From contig CM060731.1 of the NCBI GenBank assembly GCA_030704615.1, positions 8,990,001 through 9,054,000 of the forward strand: 64,000 nucleotides of DNA. The letters are read 5' to 3'. Below the pieces are notes generated by a model. It did no database searches. It worked only from the letters and a program-made list of their open reading frames with translations, and was not told the origin of the DNA. The position numbers and the translations under genes were made by a program. Below are positions 24,437 to 33,570 of this stretch, piece by piece (within the stretch, counting starts at the first letter, position 1; each line of letters starts with the position of its first letter). The DNA comes from Takakia lepidozioides (taxonomy: Eukaryota > Streptophyta > Takakiopsida > Takakiales > Takakiaceae).

Positions 24437-24628
24437 ATTTCTCCAAAATATGTCACCGCTGATTCTCCCGAATACGTCCCTGCAGATTCTCCCGAGTACG
24501 TCCCTGCAGATTCTCCCGAGTACGTCCCTGAAGATTCTTCAGAATACATCTCTGGAGATTCTCCCACATATACCTCTAGAGAGTACTCCCCGAAAACCCT
24601 CAGGATGATTCGAGAGAGCCTCCTCTAG
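24437..24628 (+). pseudogene. Octapeptide-repeat ORF fragment (DSPEYVPA repeats)
   Basis: A 63-codon open stretch plus stop. It begins with ISPKYVTA and continues with DSPEYVPA twice, DSPEYVPE, DSSEYISG and DSPTYTSR before a basic end. At the DNA level this is a 24-bp tandem repeat at about 24457-24560. The Ser-Pro-x-Tyr periodicity is reminiscent of phosphorylated CTD-like tails, but no homolog is claimed. A stop codon lies two codons upstream, so it is either an exon or a remnant. Confidence 0.5.
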
Positions 24629-24848
24629 TTATTGTAGATATAAGGGATGAACCTCAATTTACAAGAATATATCGAATTCGTGTAGGTATTATGTATTAGG
24701 TATTTGAACAATTTTGAGACCGGATGATGTATGGAATGGCGAGACGAGCCTTATCTGAATAAATGTTTTTTTCTTCTTATGAGTGAACTGTTTTTTTCCT
24801 CCTGAATAGAATTCTTTTATCTGTCAGCTATGAGAGTGTGTAGTGGTG

Positions 24849-24872
24849 AACCTCCACTGGACAGTGGAGGTT
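24849..24872. repeat. Island palindrome copy 5 (perfect 24-mer)
   Basis: Identical to copy 1: AA + CCTCCACTGGACAGTGGAGG + TT. It is followed nine bases later by an acceptor-like CTTAG, between the octapeptide ORF and the ParB-like gene. Confidence 0.9.
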
Positions 24873-25011
24873 AATGTCTTAGGAGTCTTGGATGATTGTT
24901 ATGGATATGTGTCTGACGTCCGAGGTGGTTTGTTCTGTCGACAACAACATTACCCCCCGAGATTGTCTTGTTGGAATGTGCAAACCTGAGTGTGGTTCAT
25001 TTGTTTCTTGA

Positions 25012-26930
25012 AAATCTCCGAATTTCAAGAATGATCACCTGGCAATTTTTGAGCTCAACCTGGAAATCACAGAATGGGGCATCGTCCCCGTTGGAACACC
25101 TCCGGACCATAAGTTCCGGTTCCACTACAAGGTTGGTGCAAAGGTCGCCAAGCTCAAATATGCAGATGTGGTCGACGTAGAGCTGGAGATGGAGGTCGAA
25201 TTTCCGATGCTGGTTATTTTCATGATGAAGGATGGTAGATTCCCCAGAACGTTTGGCTTAAAACTGGAGGTACAACTTCTAAGGAAGGCCATGATGAGAG
25301 AGTCCATTCGGATGGGGTTCACATATTGCGACGAGGGTACACAATTTACAGATGAAGGTCTTTGCATGGCTTGGGGTATTTTCTTGGATGTGTTTTACTT
25401 AAAGGGTAAGGAAAATGCAAAGCCGCGGGAGGAGGAGGCTGCGAGAGCGCGGCCAAGGAAGAGAAAACGGAAATCCTCTGACGCCGGAGGTGATAAGAAT
25501 GAAGCCGGGACATCCAGGGGAAAGAAGAAACAAAATGAGGACATGGATCCCGCTTTCATGACAGATAACAAGAAACCCAAGGCTGCAGACATCTTTGACA
25601 AAGAGAATTGTGAGAAGTGCAGGAGAGGCTGGAGCAAGACTACAAGGACATGTTTCCTTTTGGGTTTGAGGCGACCCAGGATGTCAAAGTTTCCATGATG
25701 GAGCTTGCTCCCAGGGATATGGTGTACAGGCCCCTAAATGTCAAGCACAAAGACGAAATCAAAGCGCGTCTTTACCAGCTCCGGGTGTTCGACTCCAAGC
25801 ATCCAGTTTATTTGAGTCCCGCAAACCCCGAGAAGCCTATGGAGGTTTCAAGTTCGAAACCTCGAAACTAGAAGGAGGTGGAAAACTCCAAATTCTTCGT
25901 CATCGGTGGACAACACACGATCATTGCTGCCAAGGTAAATTTCTCCACAAAATCCAAATTTTGTAACAACATGAACCTCCACTGGACAGTGGAGATTCAT
26001 GTACTTTAAACATTATGCTTGTTAGGTCGCTAGCATTTCTAACCTTATTCAATTCTGTCCCAAGAACTTGTTGAAGACGTGGACGACGACAATCTTAAGA
26101 AGTACTACTCTGACTGGCCCTCGAAGATTATATGGTCAAAGGATCTGATGAGGCTTGTGAAGCTATCTAAGCTCCTAAACGACCCAAATAAGTCGCAAAA
26201 ATTTGACACAACATTCCCCGAGAAAGTTGCACATGCCCGGAATTTCTTCGAGCTGAGGGGGAGGCCGAAAAAGTACAACGATCACACAACGAAGTCGGAG
26301 ACTAGACAATGGAAGGTAAATGATTCACAAACAAATTGCAACGGTTTATTATCGACGATGTAATGGAAGTCTTAGGTGGCCTCGGAGAAGCAAACAAAAC
26401 CAGGAACCGTACACCAAACTGGAGTGGCGTGATGTGAAGAAAAAATACAACTTCAATAAAGCTAAGTTTGAAACTTTTCGAGATCGGCTCGGGAACGACT
26501 ACATTGTAAGCAAACAGAAGATGAACATGGAGACGCAACCCATGACTGCTGCTTTCAAAAAGTACGTCTTGTCGTGCAAGCAGACCTTTGAGGATAACCA
26601 GAATGCACTGACGATTCTATGTACGAGCTTCAAGTCCCATTACACACAGCTGGGGGAAACCTAAAATTTGTTGATGCCAGATCTCGGTTGGGACTTGCAC
26701 TGAAGAAACGGTTTGACGACATATTGACGGTGTTTGTCAATACAGTTTGTGATGATGACTCGATTAGGCTTCAAGGCAAAGGACCACTCCAATATCCTGG
26801 ATACTTTTGTGGCTTGGAAGCTCATGTCCAGTGTTTTTGTGTTTTTTTCGACACAAGAATCATCGGGAAATCTTGTGTCATACATTCGGAATGTTCCCAA
26901 AAGGCTGCTGGCATGGGAGACATCTGTTGG
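25012..26930 (+). pseudogene. Multi-exon gene with ParB-like GGQHT motif, broken
   Basis: Open coding blocks: 25012-25620, then after a frameshift 25617-25934; an intron with palindrome copy 6; 26065-26315; about 26350-26664; and 26640-26930 in further frames. The first block ends in a basic, nuclear-type stretch (RPRKRKRK). The second contains RDMVYRPLN and, at its end, FVIGGQHTIIAAK, which matches the G-x-H-R/T core of ParB/sulfiredoxin-like domains where a substrate loop would be. Later blocks are helical and Lys-rich. The exon 1-2 junction is off by one base, and at least two more frame changes occur. The 3' end runs into an oppositely oriented LTR-retrotransposon fragment. The ParB assignment rests on one motif. 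Confidence 0.5.
25970..26001. repeat. Island palindrome copy 6 (longest, 32 bp)
   Basis: CATGAA and TTCATG extend the core palindrome on both sides, with a single mismatch in 15-base arms around a central GA. It lies within the first inferred intron (25935-26064) of the ParB-like gene. Confidence 0.9.
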
Positions 26931-27600
26931 TCTGGCGGAGCCTCTAGAAAGTCCTCGGGCTCCGACTTTCCAAATTCCTCCCGTTCTTGAGCGACCTCGC
27001 TTTCAAAAGCATAAATCGCCTCTTCCATTTGCCGCTTCGGTGACACATCGCCCCCACCGGGCTCACCAGGATCATCGTCTTTCAGGCCGTTCTGCTTTCG
27101 CTTTGTCTTGCCCGACCCCATGGTGAGGCCGACCTCAAGGACGATTTCCTACTGAACTCTAAGCTCTGATACTAAGTGTCGTGCACTTCACTTCGGTAAG
27201 CTCCCCTTCAAGTCATAATTACTTGTTTTGATGCGCGCGCCTAACTTCCAAATTGGCCGCCGGGCCAACTCGGAGCTTCGGCTGCTCACCAGGACATAAC
27301 GGTCCCCCTTTGCTTCTCCACAAGACCCTCGCTCACTTTGGGCCTAGTGGAAATTCCCTTTGGTTGTTGGCAGTCCGGAACAGCTCCCCACACCTTGGTC
27401 GCTTTCCGGCTCGCACGCTTACTCACTAGTTTTTGGTTACCAATGGGCTTGCACCGTTCTCGGGGTTACTACTCCCTATATATACTTTTGTGACTGTCCG
27501 CAGGGGTTTCACAAACAACACCGTCCTTTTATGGCGAACCACCACGAAGACCCTTGACTCCCGGTGATGAGTCGCATCTTATTAGTCTTTTGGTCTTTGA
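26822..27600 (-). mobile_element. Truncated LTR retrotransposon: 5' LTR, primer site, gag start
   Basis: On the minus strand, TAGTATCAGAGC at 27164-27175 matches the plant primer-binding site complementary to initiator tRNA-Met (usually TGGTATCAGAGC). The preceding LTR ends with GACA near 27177 and contains a TATATATAG box near 27475. A gag-like frame starts at 27121 (MGSGKTKRKQ) and lasts about 60-100 codons before the element is lost near 26930. The outer LTR edge was not resolved. Confidence 0.6.
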
Positions 27601-27712
27601 GTCTTTGAGTCTCATCTTCGGTATTGCTCAATTCGATTATTTTGTTGGATCACTTTGCCCACTATATTTCTCATCCGTCGGATTCCAAAATATGCTGTAG
27701 AATCGTGAGACG

Positions 27713-27931
27713 ATGTCTGAGGAGATCAAACACACACGAACCGACTCCATCGAGATTGAGACGGTGAAGAGACAAGTGGATCGGACAATCACTGTCGGCC
27801 CACCTGAGCCGGTCCTACAAGTAACCTCCACTGGACAGTCGAGGTTGCCATCTGGTAACACAGGGTTGGAGGATAGTATTTTCCGGAGAGATGGAAAAAA
27901 GGAGGAGCAGCCTGCTCAAGGATCCCAGTAG
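27713..27931 (+). pseudogene. Duplicated N-terminal segment (TVKR-VD-TI type), copy 1
   Basis: This 72-codon frame shares TVKR, VD, TI and the order P-PVL-V-ST-QS-LP with the start of the gag-bearing frame at 32845. The two were therefore copied from one source. Palindrome copy 7 lies inside it. Whether it was ever a coding start of a retroelement polyprotein is uncertain. Confidence 0.45.
27823..27846. repeat. Island palindrome copy 7
   Basis: AACCTCCACTGGACAGTCGA followed by GGTT: one mismatch from the perfect 24-mer. It is inside the frame at 27713. Confidence 0.85.
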
Positions 27932-28004
27932 CCGCCCCCGTAATCATTTCAACTCATTTTTTTCGTTTCTCTACATTGGGCTTACTGAAGTTGAAATTAA
28001 TAAT

Positions 28005-28305
28005 GAACTCTTCTGTTATTCCACAGGACAACATGCATTACCCTCCAGTCGACTATTCCATTTCTGTCAATCCAAACGATCTGCATTACCTTCCTTGGGG
28101 ACCGAACGGATGTTGGTCAGGTCTCTCTACACAGTGTTGGAGTCCAAATCAGGGTTGCTTTATAACTTCATGGTATACAAAATAGACCACAATCTCTGGT
28201 CTCTAGCTACGTCAGCTTTTCTAGTCTACTCCGGAGCTCCGTTATCGGCCCATATCTCACTCCCTCTACTCTGTTCTCTATCTCACTGACGTCATTCTCC
28301 TTCGC
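28005..28305 (-). repeat. Dispersed LTR-like repeat, inverted copy
   Basis: The minus strand of 28120-28305 matches the plus strand of 35560-35935. Shared blocks include GACGTCAGTGAGA, GATATGGGCC and GTATACCATGAAGTT, then GGACTCCAACACTG. One copy abuts the broken end of the minus-strand gene at 28.3 kb, so it probably truncated it. Solo-LTR status is inferred. Confidence 0.6.
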
Positions 28306-30391
28306 TCCTTCGCTCGTGCCTCAGTTTTATCATCCCATGTGTACAATAAGAAATCCATTTCTTTCCTTTCACTCGCCCAAGTACCCTCATGTCAACCGCC
28401 ATAATAATATCTCCGTGAGCCAACCGCCATGACTCCAACTTTTTGTACTCCATGTATGCAGACCTCCCAATTCCGTGAATTGTCCACCACGCAGTCTCAC
28501 AAACATCTACATCCTCAATCGTAACGTATGCCCTGCGAGAGGTCCCTTCAAGCATGTGAAGTCGATTTGAAACATTTAGTCCATGTTCTCTCCTCTCATC
28601 GAAAGTGGATCCCCAAAACGAAGTACGGATAGCCAAGGTTTTTCGCCTATCGAAATATTGACAGCAGTGAAGTCTGCAGCAAGGTTTGCTGCTCATGGAT
28701 CGGACTTCCTCCATAGTAAGATTTTTCATACATTTTTTGGAATGTTCCAAATCTCGATCCCTCTTCTTCCTCGTAAAATGCCTATACGCCGCTTTCTTCC
28801 CACCTGTCTCATGATCTTCGTATTCATTACTGTCAGAAGATCTTATGAAATTCTCAAGATCATTTGAGAGTAGTCTTTCCAAAAGTCGTGTTTTTATTGA
28901 AGGCCATTTTACAAGGGGCATTAGAGAGCCAGATCCAGCAATAAATATTTTGGTGACAAGAACTCCAACATCATCCTCTCCCAGTTTGTCATTGAGAATC
29001 ACCTCGTCCGGAATAAAAGCTTGAATCCTGCCCTCGAACAATGCACACCCATCATCACCCAACTGTACGCATTGCAAGTTTATCCAGTTGTTTCCTCCAC
29101 ACGAAATCTCGGAACTCTGCGATGGTCTATGGTTTGATTCATCCTCGTGGACATCGAAATTATGTGCAGTCTCCTTTGTCTCTGACGTAAAACCAGGATT
29201 CATGTCATGCCCTTGATACTCGTTATTCTGCTGATGAACTTCGCTAACATTCCACACCACCGGCGGGGTCCCAATGGCCTCCTTCAAGGTGTCAACATCC
29301 ATATGTCTATAAGGCAGAGGACATAATGCGTGTGCTTCATCACAGGAGATGAGTAGCACTGAAATGGTTGACGAAGATAATTGGTGTCCATGAAAGGTCC
29401 CAACCTTGGAGACATGTAGACCCGGGAAGAGAAAAAAAACACTCTTTGACCCGTCTCTAAGCTCATGATCAACGGAACCTCCACTGTACACGCGAGAAAT
29501 CTTCAAGAAACTAAAAACCCATTCGTAACAGCCTTACTATTACAGTTGAGGAATTTTATTTTATTTTTTGGGGAAAAACCGATGGAAGGGCCGGATAATG
29601 TTAATAAATATGAGGAAAAAATAACCTTGAAATACAAGCCATGGAGGCTGAGAAAGGGGACACCACCCCGTGACCACACCAATTCAGGGTCAGGATGTGT
29701 CGATGTTGGAGATGTTTTGTCATTGAACGACGGGGGGAGTAGATGGGCAACAACAGGCAGACACAGAAAATTGTCCGTTGAGCACTTGACATCCTGGATG
29801 GAATGAAAACGCAACGAAGGAATAATTTATCTCGGAACTGCATTCCAATACAGACGTTGTTTGACATGAAGGTCATAATCTACAGATTTTCTTACCTGGA
29901 GTGACAGATGAATATCAGACCCCAAACTAAGTGAAACTAGAAGAATGAACAAGGAGCGAGAAATGAGTTTAAGTCACCTGACTCATGCGGATTTGGGCTA
30001 TCCAACCCTCGTGCTGGGGAGATATGCGAGGAAGAGACGGAACAAGGTGCATCAGAGCCCCAGACAAGTCTTCGACGGTTGCCCTTCGCGTTGGATAGAC
30101 CAGACCCTGCGTACTTAACGGGGAGAGTGAGGAATGTTGGGTAAGGTCGATAAAGTTTCCGGCATATTTTTGTTCATCATCTACACCTTGGACTTTATAC
30201 CTAGGAGGACCCAAGATGAGAAGAATGTCGCCCGCTTCCTGAGAGGAGAAGGGTCTGACTGAGGATCCACCCTCAATTTGAGCACCATCCTGAACCCTCG
30301 GAAAGCCTTCAATACTTCGACGCACTACTGATCCGGAGGGTTCCCTGAGGGGACGTGAGGAACCATTGACGTCGTCAGCATCTCCTTGAAC
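28292..30391 (-). pseudogene. DUF7869-associated protein, N-terminal half, multi-exon
   Basis: Minus-strand gene with at least three coding blocks: about 29977-30391 (acceptor TTTGGCAG before it), about 29640-29806 (starts DVKCSTDNF, donor after GLYFK) and 28292-29506. The last block carries the zinc-ligand-like CCRLHCCQYF and the VCETAWWTIHGIG signature that precede the DUF7869 core in that family (recalled knowledge). It ends at the family's HG motif, exactly where the dispersed repeat at 28305 begins, so the catalytic C-terminal half is absent. The N-terminal 250 residues are not recognised. Palindrome copy 8 lies in the inferred upstream intron. Confidence 0.55.
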
Positions 30392-30432
30392 CTGCCAAAG
30401 AGACATAATCATCAATCCGGGAGTGCAGGAAT

Positions 30433-30461
30433 GTGAACCTCCACTGAACAATGGAGGTCAC
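30433..30461. repeat. Island palindrome copy 8
   Basis: GTGAACCTCCACTG-AA-CAATGGAGGTCAC: two mismatches in 13-14-base arms. On the minus strand it lies about 41 bp before the TTTGGCAG acceptor at 30392. Confidence 0.8.
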
Positions 30462-30661
30462 TAGATATAGTCATGTACCCGTATGAAGGCATGTATGCTC
30501 TGGTCTTGGGATTGCCCCAAATGTACGTCGAAAAATTCAACAGCAAATTAGTGAAAATGAGAGTACCATATCTAATACGTATGTGATTACAAGACAATGA
30601 AAATCAGACACCATGAAGATATTCAATAGCTCGAGTGAGAGGGGATTAATCAAAAATATAT

Positions 30662-31280
30662 TTATTTTGAAGCATCATATCTTAGGCTCTTAAAACCGCT
30701 GTCCTCAATATAATCCCAGAGTGGCCTAAACTTGGGATCACTTGAAACATTGGGAAAAAGACTCAACCCTATCATCTTTTTCCTAAGATAGCTTGAAACA
30801 GTGGGATGTTTCCTCATTCCAAGCAAATAGGTCTGAAGAACCTTGAGAAGATAGCAACCATTGGTCTCCACAGTTTGGAACGGCTTGAGAACAAGACATG
30901 AGTCGGGCGGGTTCAATACACACTTCATGGCGGTGTCGTCAATGAGCAGAGTGTTACTCTTGGTGTACTGTCCACCAAATCTCTGCCAGACTTTCATCAA
31001 TGGCTTCAAAAACAAATGACCGGTTGAAGGAGACCACGAAGCAAAAAATCCAGGATGGGCTACAAGTTCTTGTACATCATAGAGCTCCAAATCCCTAACC
31101 GGAAGTGTTTGTGCAATTCTGTCCACACTTCGCGATATTTCTCCCGTCTAAAGACAAGTTGGAATCCAACAAGAGCTAGAATTCTGTAGTCTGTTTCTGA
31201 AAACCGGGGGATATTGTAGCTCTTCTGGTGCTTCAAGATTTTGCATAAGACTCCATTCACGTTAAAAAATAATCAAACGC
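30662..31280 (-). pseudogene. FCP1/HAD-like phosphatase module 2
   Basis: Two overlapping frames (31060-31260 and 30662-31126) with one shift around 31060-31126. The HAD motifs of the FCP1/NLI-interacting group appear in order. Motif I reads FFNVNGVLC, where the nucleophile Asp is Asn. Motif II region is LGIWSS. The Lys-containing FLKPLMKVW is followed by motif III TLLIDDTAMKCVLNP with both aspartates kept. A stop codon lies five codons before motif I. The nucleophile change predicts no phosphatase activity. It lies directly downstream of module 1 on the same strand. Confidence 0.65.
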
Positions 31281-31399
31281 AACCCTTGCACAGGTGGAGA
31301 AACATGTGCTCCAATCTGCTAGCGAGTCATTCATACTTCGGATGATAAAAATGGAACAGTACAATGCATTGGAAAAACCGATCCCAGGCAAGTGAACAA

Positions 31400-31425
31400 G
31401 AACGTCCACCGGACAGCCGAGGTTC
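31400..31425. repeat. Island palindrome copy 9 (diverged)
   Basis: GAACGTCCACCG-GA-CAGCCGAGGTTC. It lies between HAD-like modules 1 and 2. Confidence 0.65.
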
Positions 31426-31493
31426 ACTAAACTCTTTTAAAATATCTTATGTCCCATTCCACCTTCCTGCTGGAAGGCAGTAGCCCTTCGAGA

Positions 31494-32460
31494 TCAAGTG
31501 ACACCATAAGTTACGCTCCCTTCGAGAGACGTCATACTTTTTTCTTTTACTTTATGTTCCAATGAATTGGCACGCAACTCGTGATTGCTAAGGAATTTCT
31601 GCCACCTATAATCAAAGTCTCTAAGAAATTTGACCGTTGGGTCGTCCTCGAAGAAATCCTTCGTAATACCGAACGGATGTAGCTCGTTGAATGACATGAT
31701 ATCCATCCCGGATAACCGCAATATGTTAAGGTAAGGCTTGAGCTCTTCCAGTAGAAACTTATCTCTGTCAGGATCCACGAGCGCTTTATATTTTGGAAGG
31801 AAGATGGTATGTCCAAACGGGTTCAAGTAGGACTTGTACATATTCTCTACAGTGTCAATGAGGAGAGTATTGGATTTGTAAGCTGTAGGGTCTTCCTCAG
31901 CGAAAATCTCGTAGAGACGTTTAAAGTAGATCAGATTTTTGGGTGCTTTAGGCCATTTTGAGTTGAATGTCGATCTATGCATGACGGAATTCTCACTGCT
32001 GTAAGTTATGACCTTGAACGGCCTTAGCGATAGTCTCGACATTCATCTCAAGTCCCGTGTTCCAAAAACAAACGACAAACTTTTTAACGGCCCATTTAAT
32101 GAATTCGTCAAGACCGTTTCGCATAGCTAACTTGAATTTCCCTGCGGAGATACAAGGCTGGATGGCAAGAAGGGATTTCTTTCCATCCTTTAGGTAAACC
32201 TCACAAAGATAACCGATGTCCAGAACCAGGACGTAGTATCGCCTTAGCGGAAGTGGCATTAGCCACTCTCATCACGTTTTTCAACTGATGTGGGAAAGGG
32301 GAAGAGAGGGCCAGGAAATTTTCGGGTTGGAGACACTTGGGAGTACTCCAAATACCCAAGAACGCGTTGCGCCAGAAAGTGTCCACAATCTGGACAGCTC
32401 TTCCTCCAGTTTTGATAACACCACGAATCAAAATCCGGCTTCTCCAGGGGGGGCATGAAG
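31494..32460 (-). pseudogene. FCP1/HAD-like phosphatase module 1
   Basis: Blocks: 32259-32456 (Cys-containing lead, PDFDSWCYQNW), 31993-32259 and 31494-32042. Motif I reads LVLDIGYLCEV, one residue short, so the second acidic/Asn position of DxD/DxN is lost. The WNTG and SNTLLIDTVENMYKSYLNP motifs follow, with the second Asp of the usual DD replaced by Thr. A frameshift near 31995-32040 separates the motif I/II part from the motif III part. Overall order and spacing match FCP1-like domains, with key residues eroded. No CTD-binding BRCT domain is visible. Confidence 0.65.
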
Positions 32461-32844
32461 CGACATCGACAGAGTTAAGTTGAAACCTTAGGTCAATGGT
32501 TCACACCTGTGGAAGGTGACGAGCCATTGATTATGTCACCAGCTCCCGTTAACAATCCTCGCGGGGTAGTGACCCAGAATGTCACCCAGGTGGTTCTGGA
32601 TGTAGGTAACGAATGACAATTAAAAAATATTTATTCATACATACTTCAGAATATAATATGACAATATTGTAATTATACAAACTTGTGAATGGAATAATCC
32701 GAATGTTTTTTCCATTTCTTTTATTCTGGACTTTCGAATAAAACATATTTCCACCCGGAATTTTGTCCGATCGCACATCCATGAGGACAACCACTAACTG
32801 TTTCAAAACTTTTCTTGTAGATCCAAGAATCCCAATCGGAGGAA

Positions 32845-33282
32845 ATGACACACACACGACTGGGCTCAAACGAGACTCAAACGGTGAAGAGACATGTGGA
32901 TCTGACAATCAGGGCCAGGTCACCTGTGCCAGTTCTGGAAGTAATCTCCACTGTCCAGTCGACGTTGCCATTTGCAGGGAATGAGTCGGAGAATCCTCCT
33001 ACTCGCGGGGAAGGAGAAGAGATGGAGCAGCACAAGCGCGGAATCCAACAACAGACCCCGATGCGGGTATTCCTTAAGGTAAAGCCTAAGGAACCCTGCA
33101 CCTTCGAGGGCATCCGAAATCAGAAGGCACTCAACACCTGGCTCTTGGAGTTAGAGCAATACTTCCGAGCGGCCAAGTTGAGGGACGAGGATCGGGTGGA
33201 AGTGGCTCCCACCTATTTGAAGGGCTATGCTCAACAATGGTGGCAGAAACTCGTGGAATGTCTAAATAGAAGAAGAACTTGA
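32845..33282 (+). pseudogene. Retrotransposon gag fragment with TVKR-type N-terminus
   Basis: 146-codon frame. The first 50 codons match the segment at 27713. The rest (FEGIRNQKALNTWLLELEQY, then AQQWWQKL) is a typical retrotransposon gag core of Ty3/gypsy type, which packages element RNA. It ends abruptly at 33282, where an unrelated repeat begins. No protease or polymerase follows. Confidence 0.7.
32943..32966. repeat. Island palindrome copy 10 (diverged)
   Basis: AATCTCCACTG-TC-CAGTCGACGTT. It lies at the same position in the gag-bearing frame as copy 7 in the frame at 27713. Confidence 0.7.
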
Positions 33283-33284
33283 AC

Positions 33285-33570
33285 TAAATAGATCACATAA
33301 GTAATCATCAACTAGGATACCAAGTTCACTGTTAGACGAGAATGATCGTGAACTTATGAATAACAAGTTCATGATAGCCCATGATACACTAGGTTTGGGT
33401 TATGTTTGAGTGTTCTGAACAACTTGAAGACATGAAGATATAAACATATTCATGGTATCCAATGATATACTCGCTCAGGTGTGGGTCATGTTGGACTGTT
33501 CTGAATGACCTAAATACTTAGAGTATTCCTGCACCTCTACCCTTGAGTATCATCCCATGATAGTTAAGGG
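33285..33570 (+). repeat. Direct repeat, left copy (possible LTR)
   Basis: Shares ACATAAGTAATCATCAACTA, AGAATGATCGTGAACTTATG and the order of later blocks with 35960-36215. It begins immediately after the gag fragment, so it may be the left end of a nested non-autonomous LTR element. Confidence 0.6.
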
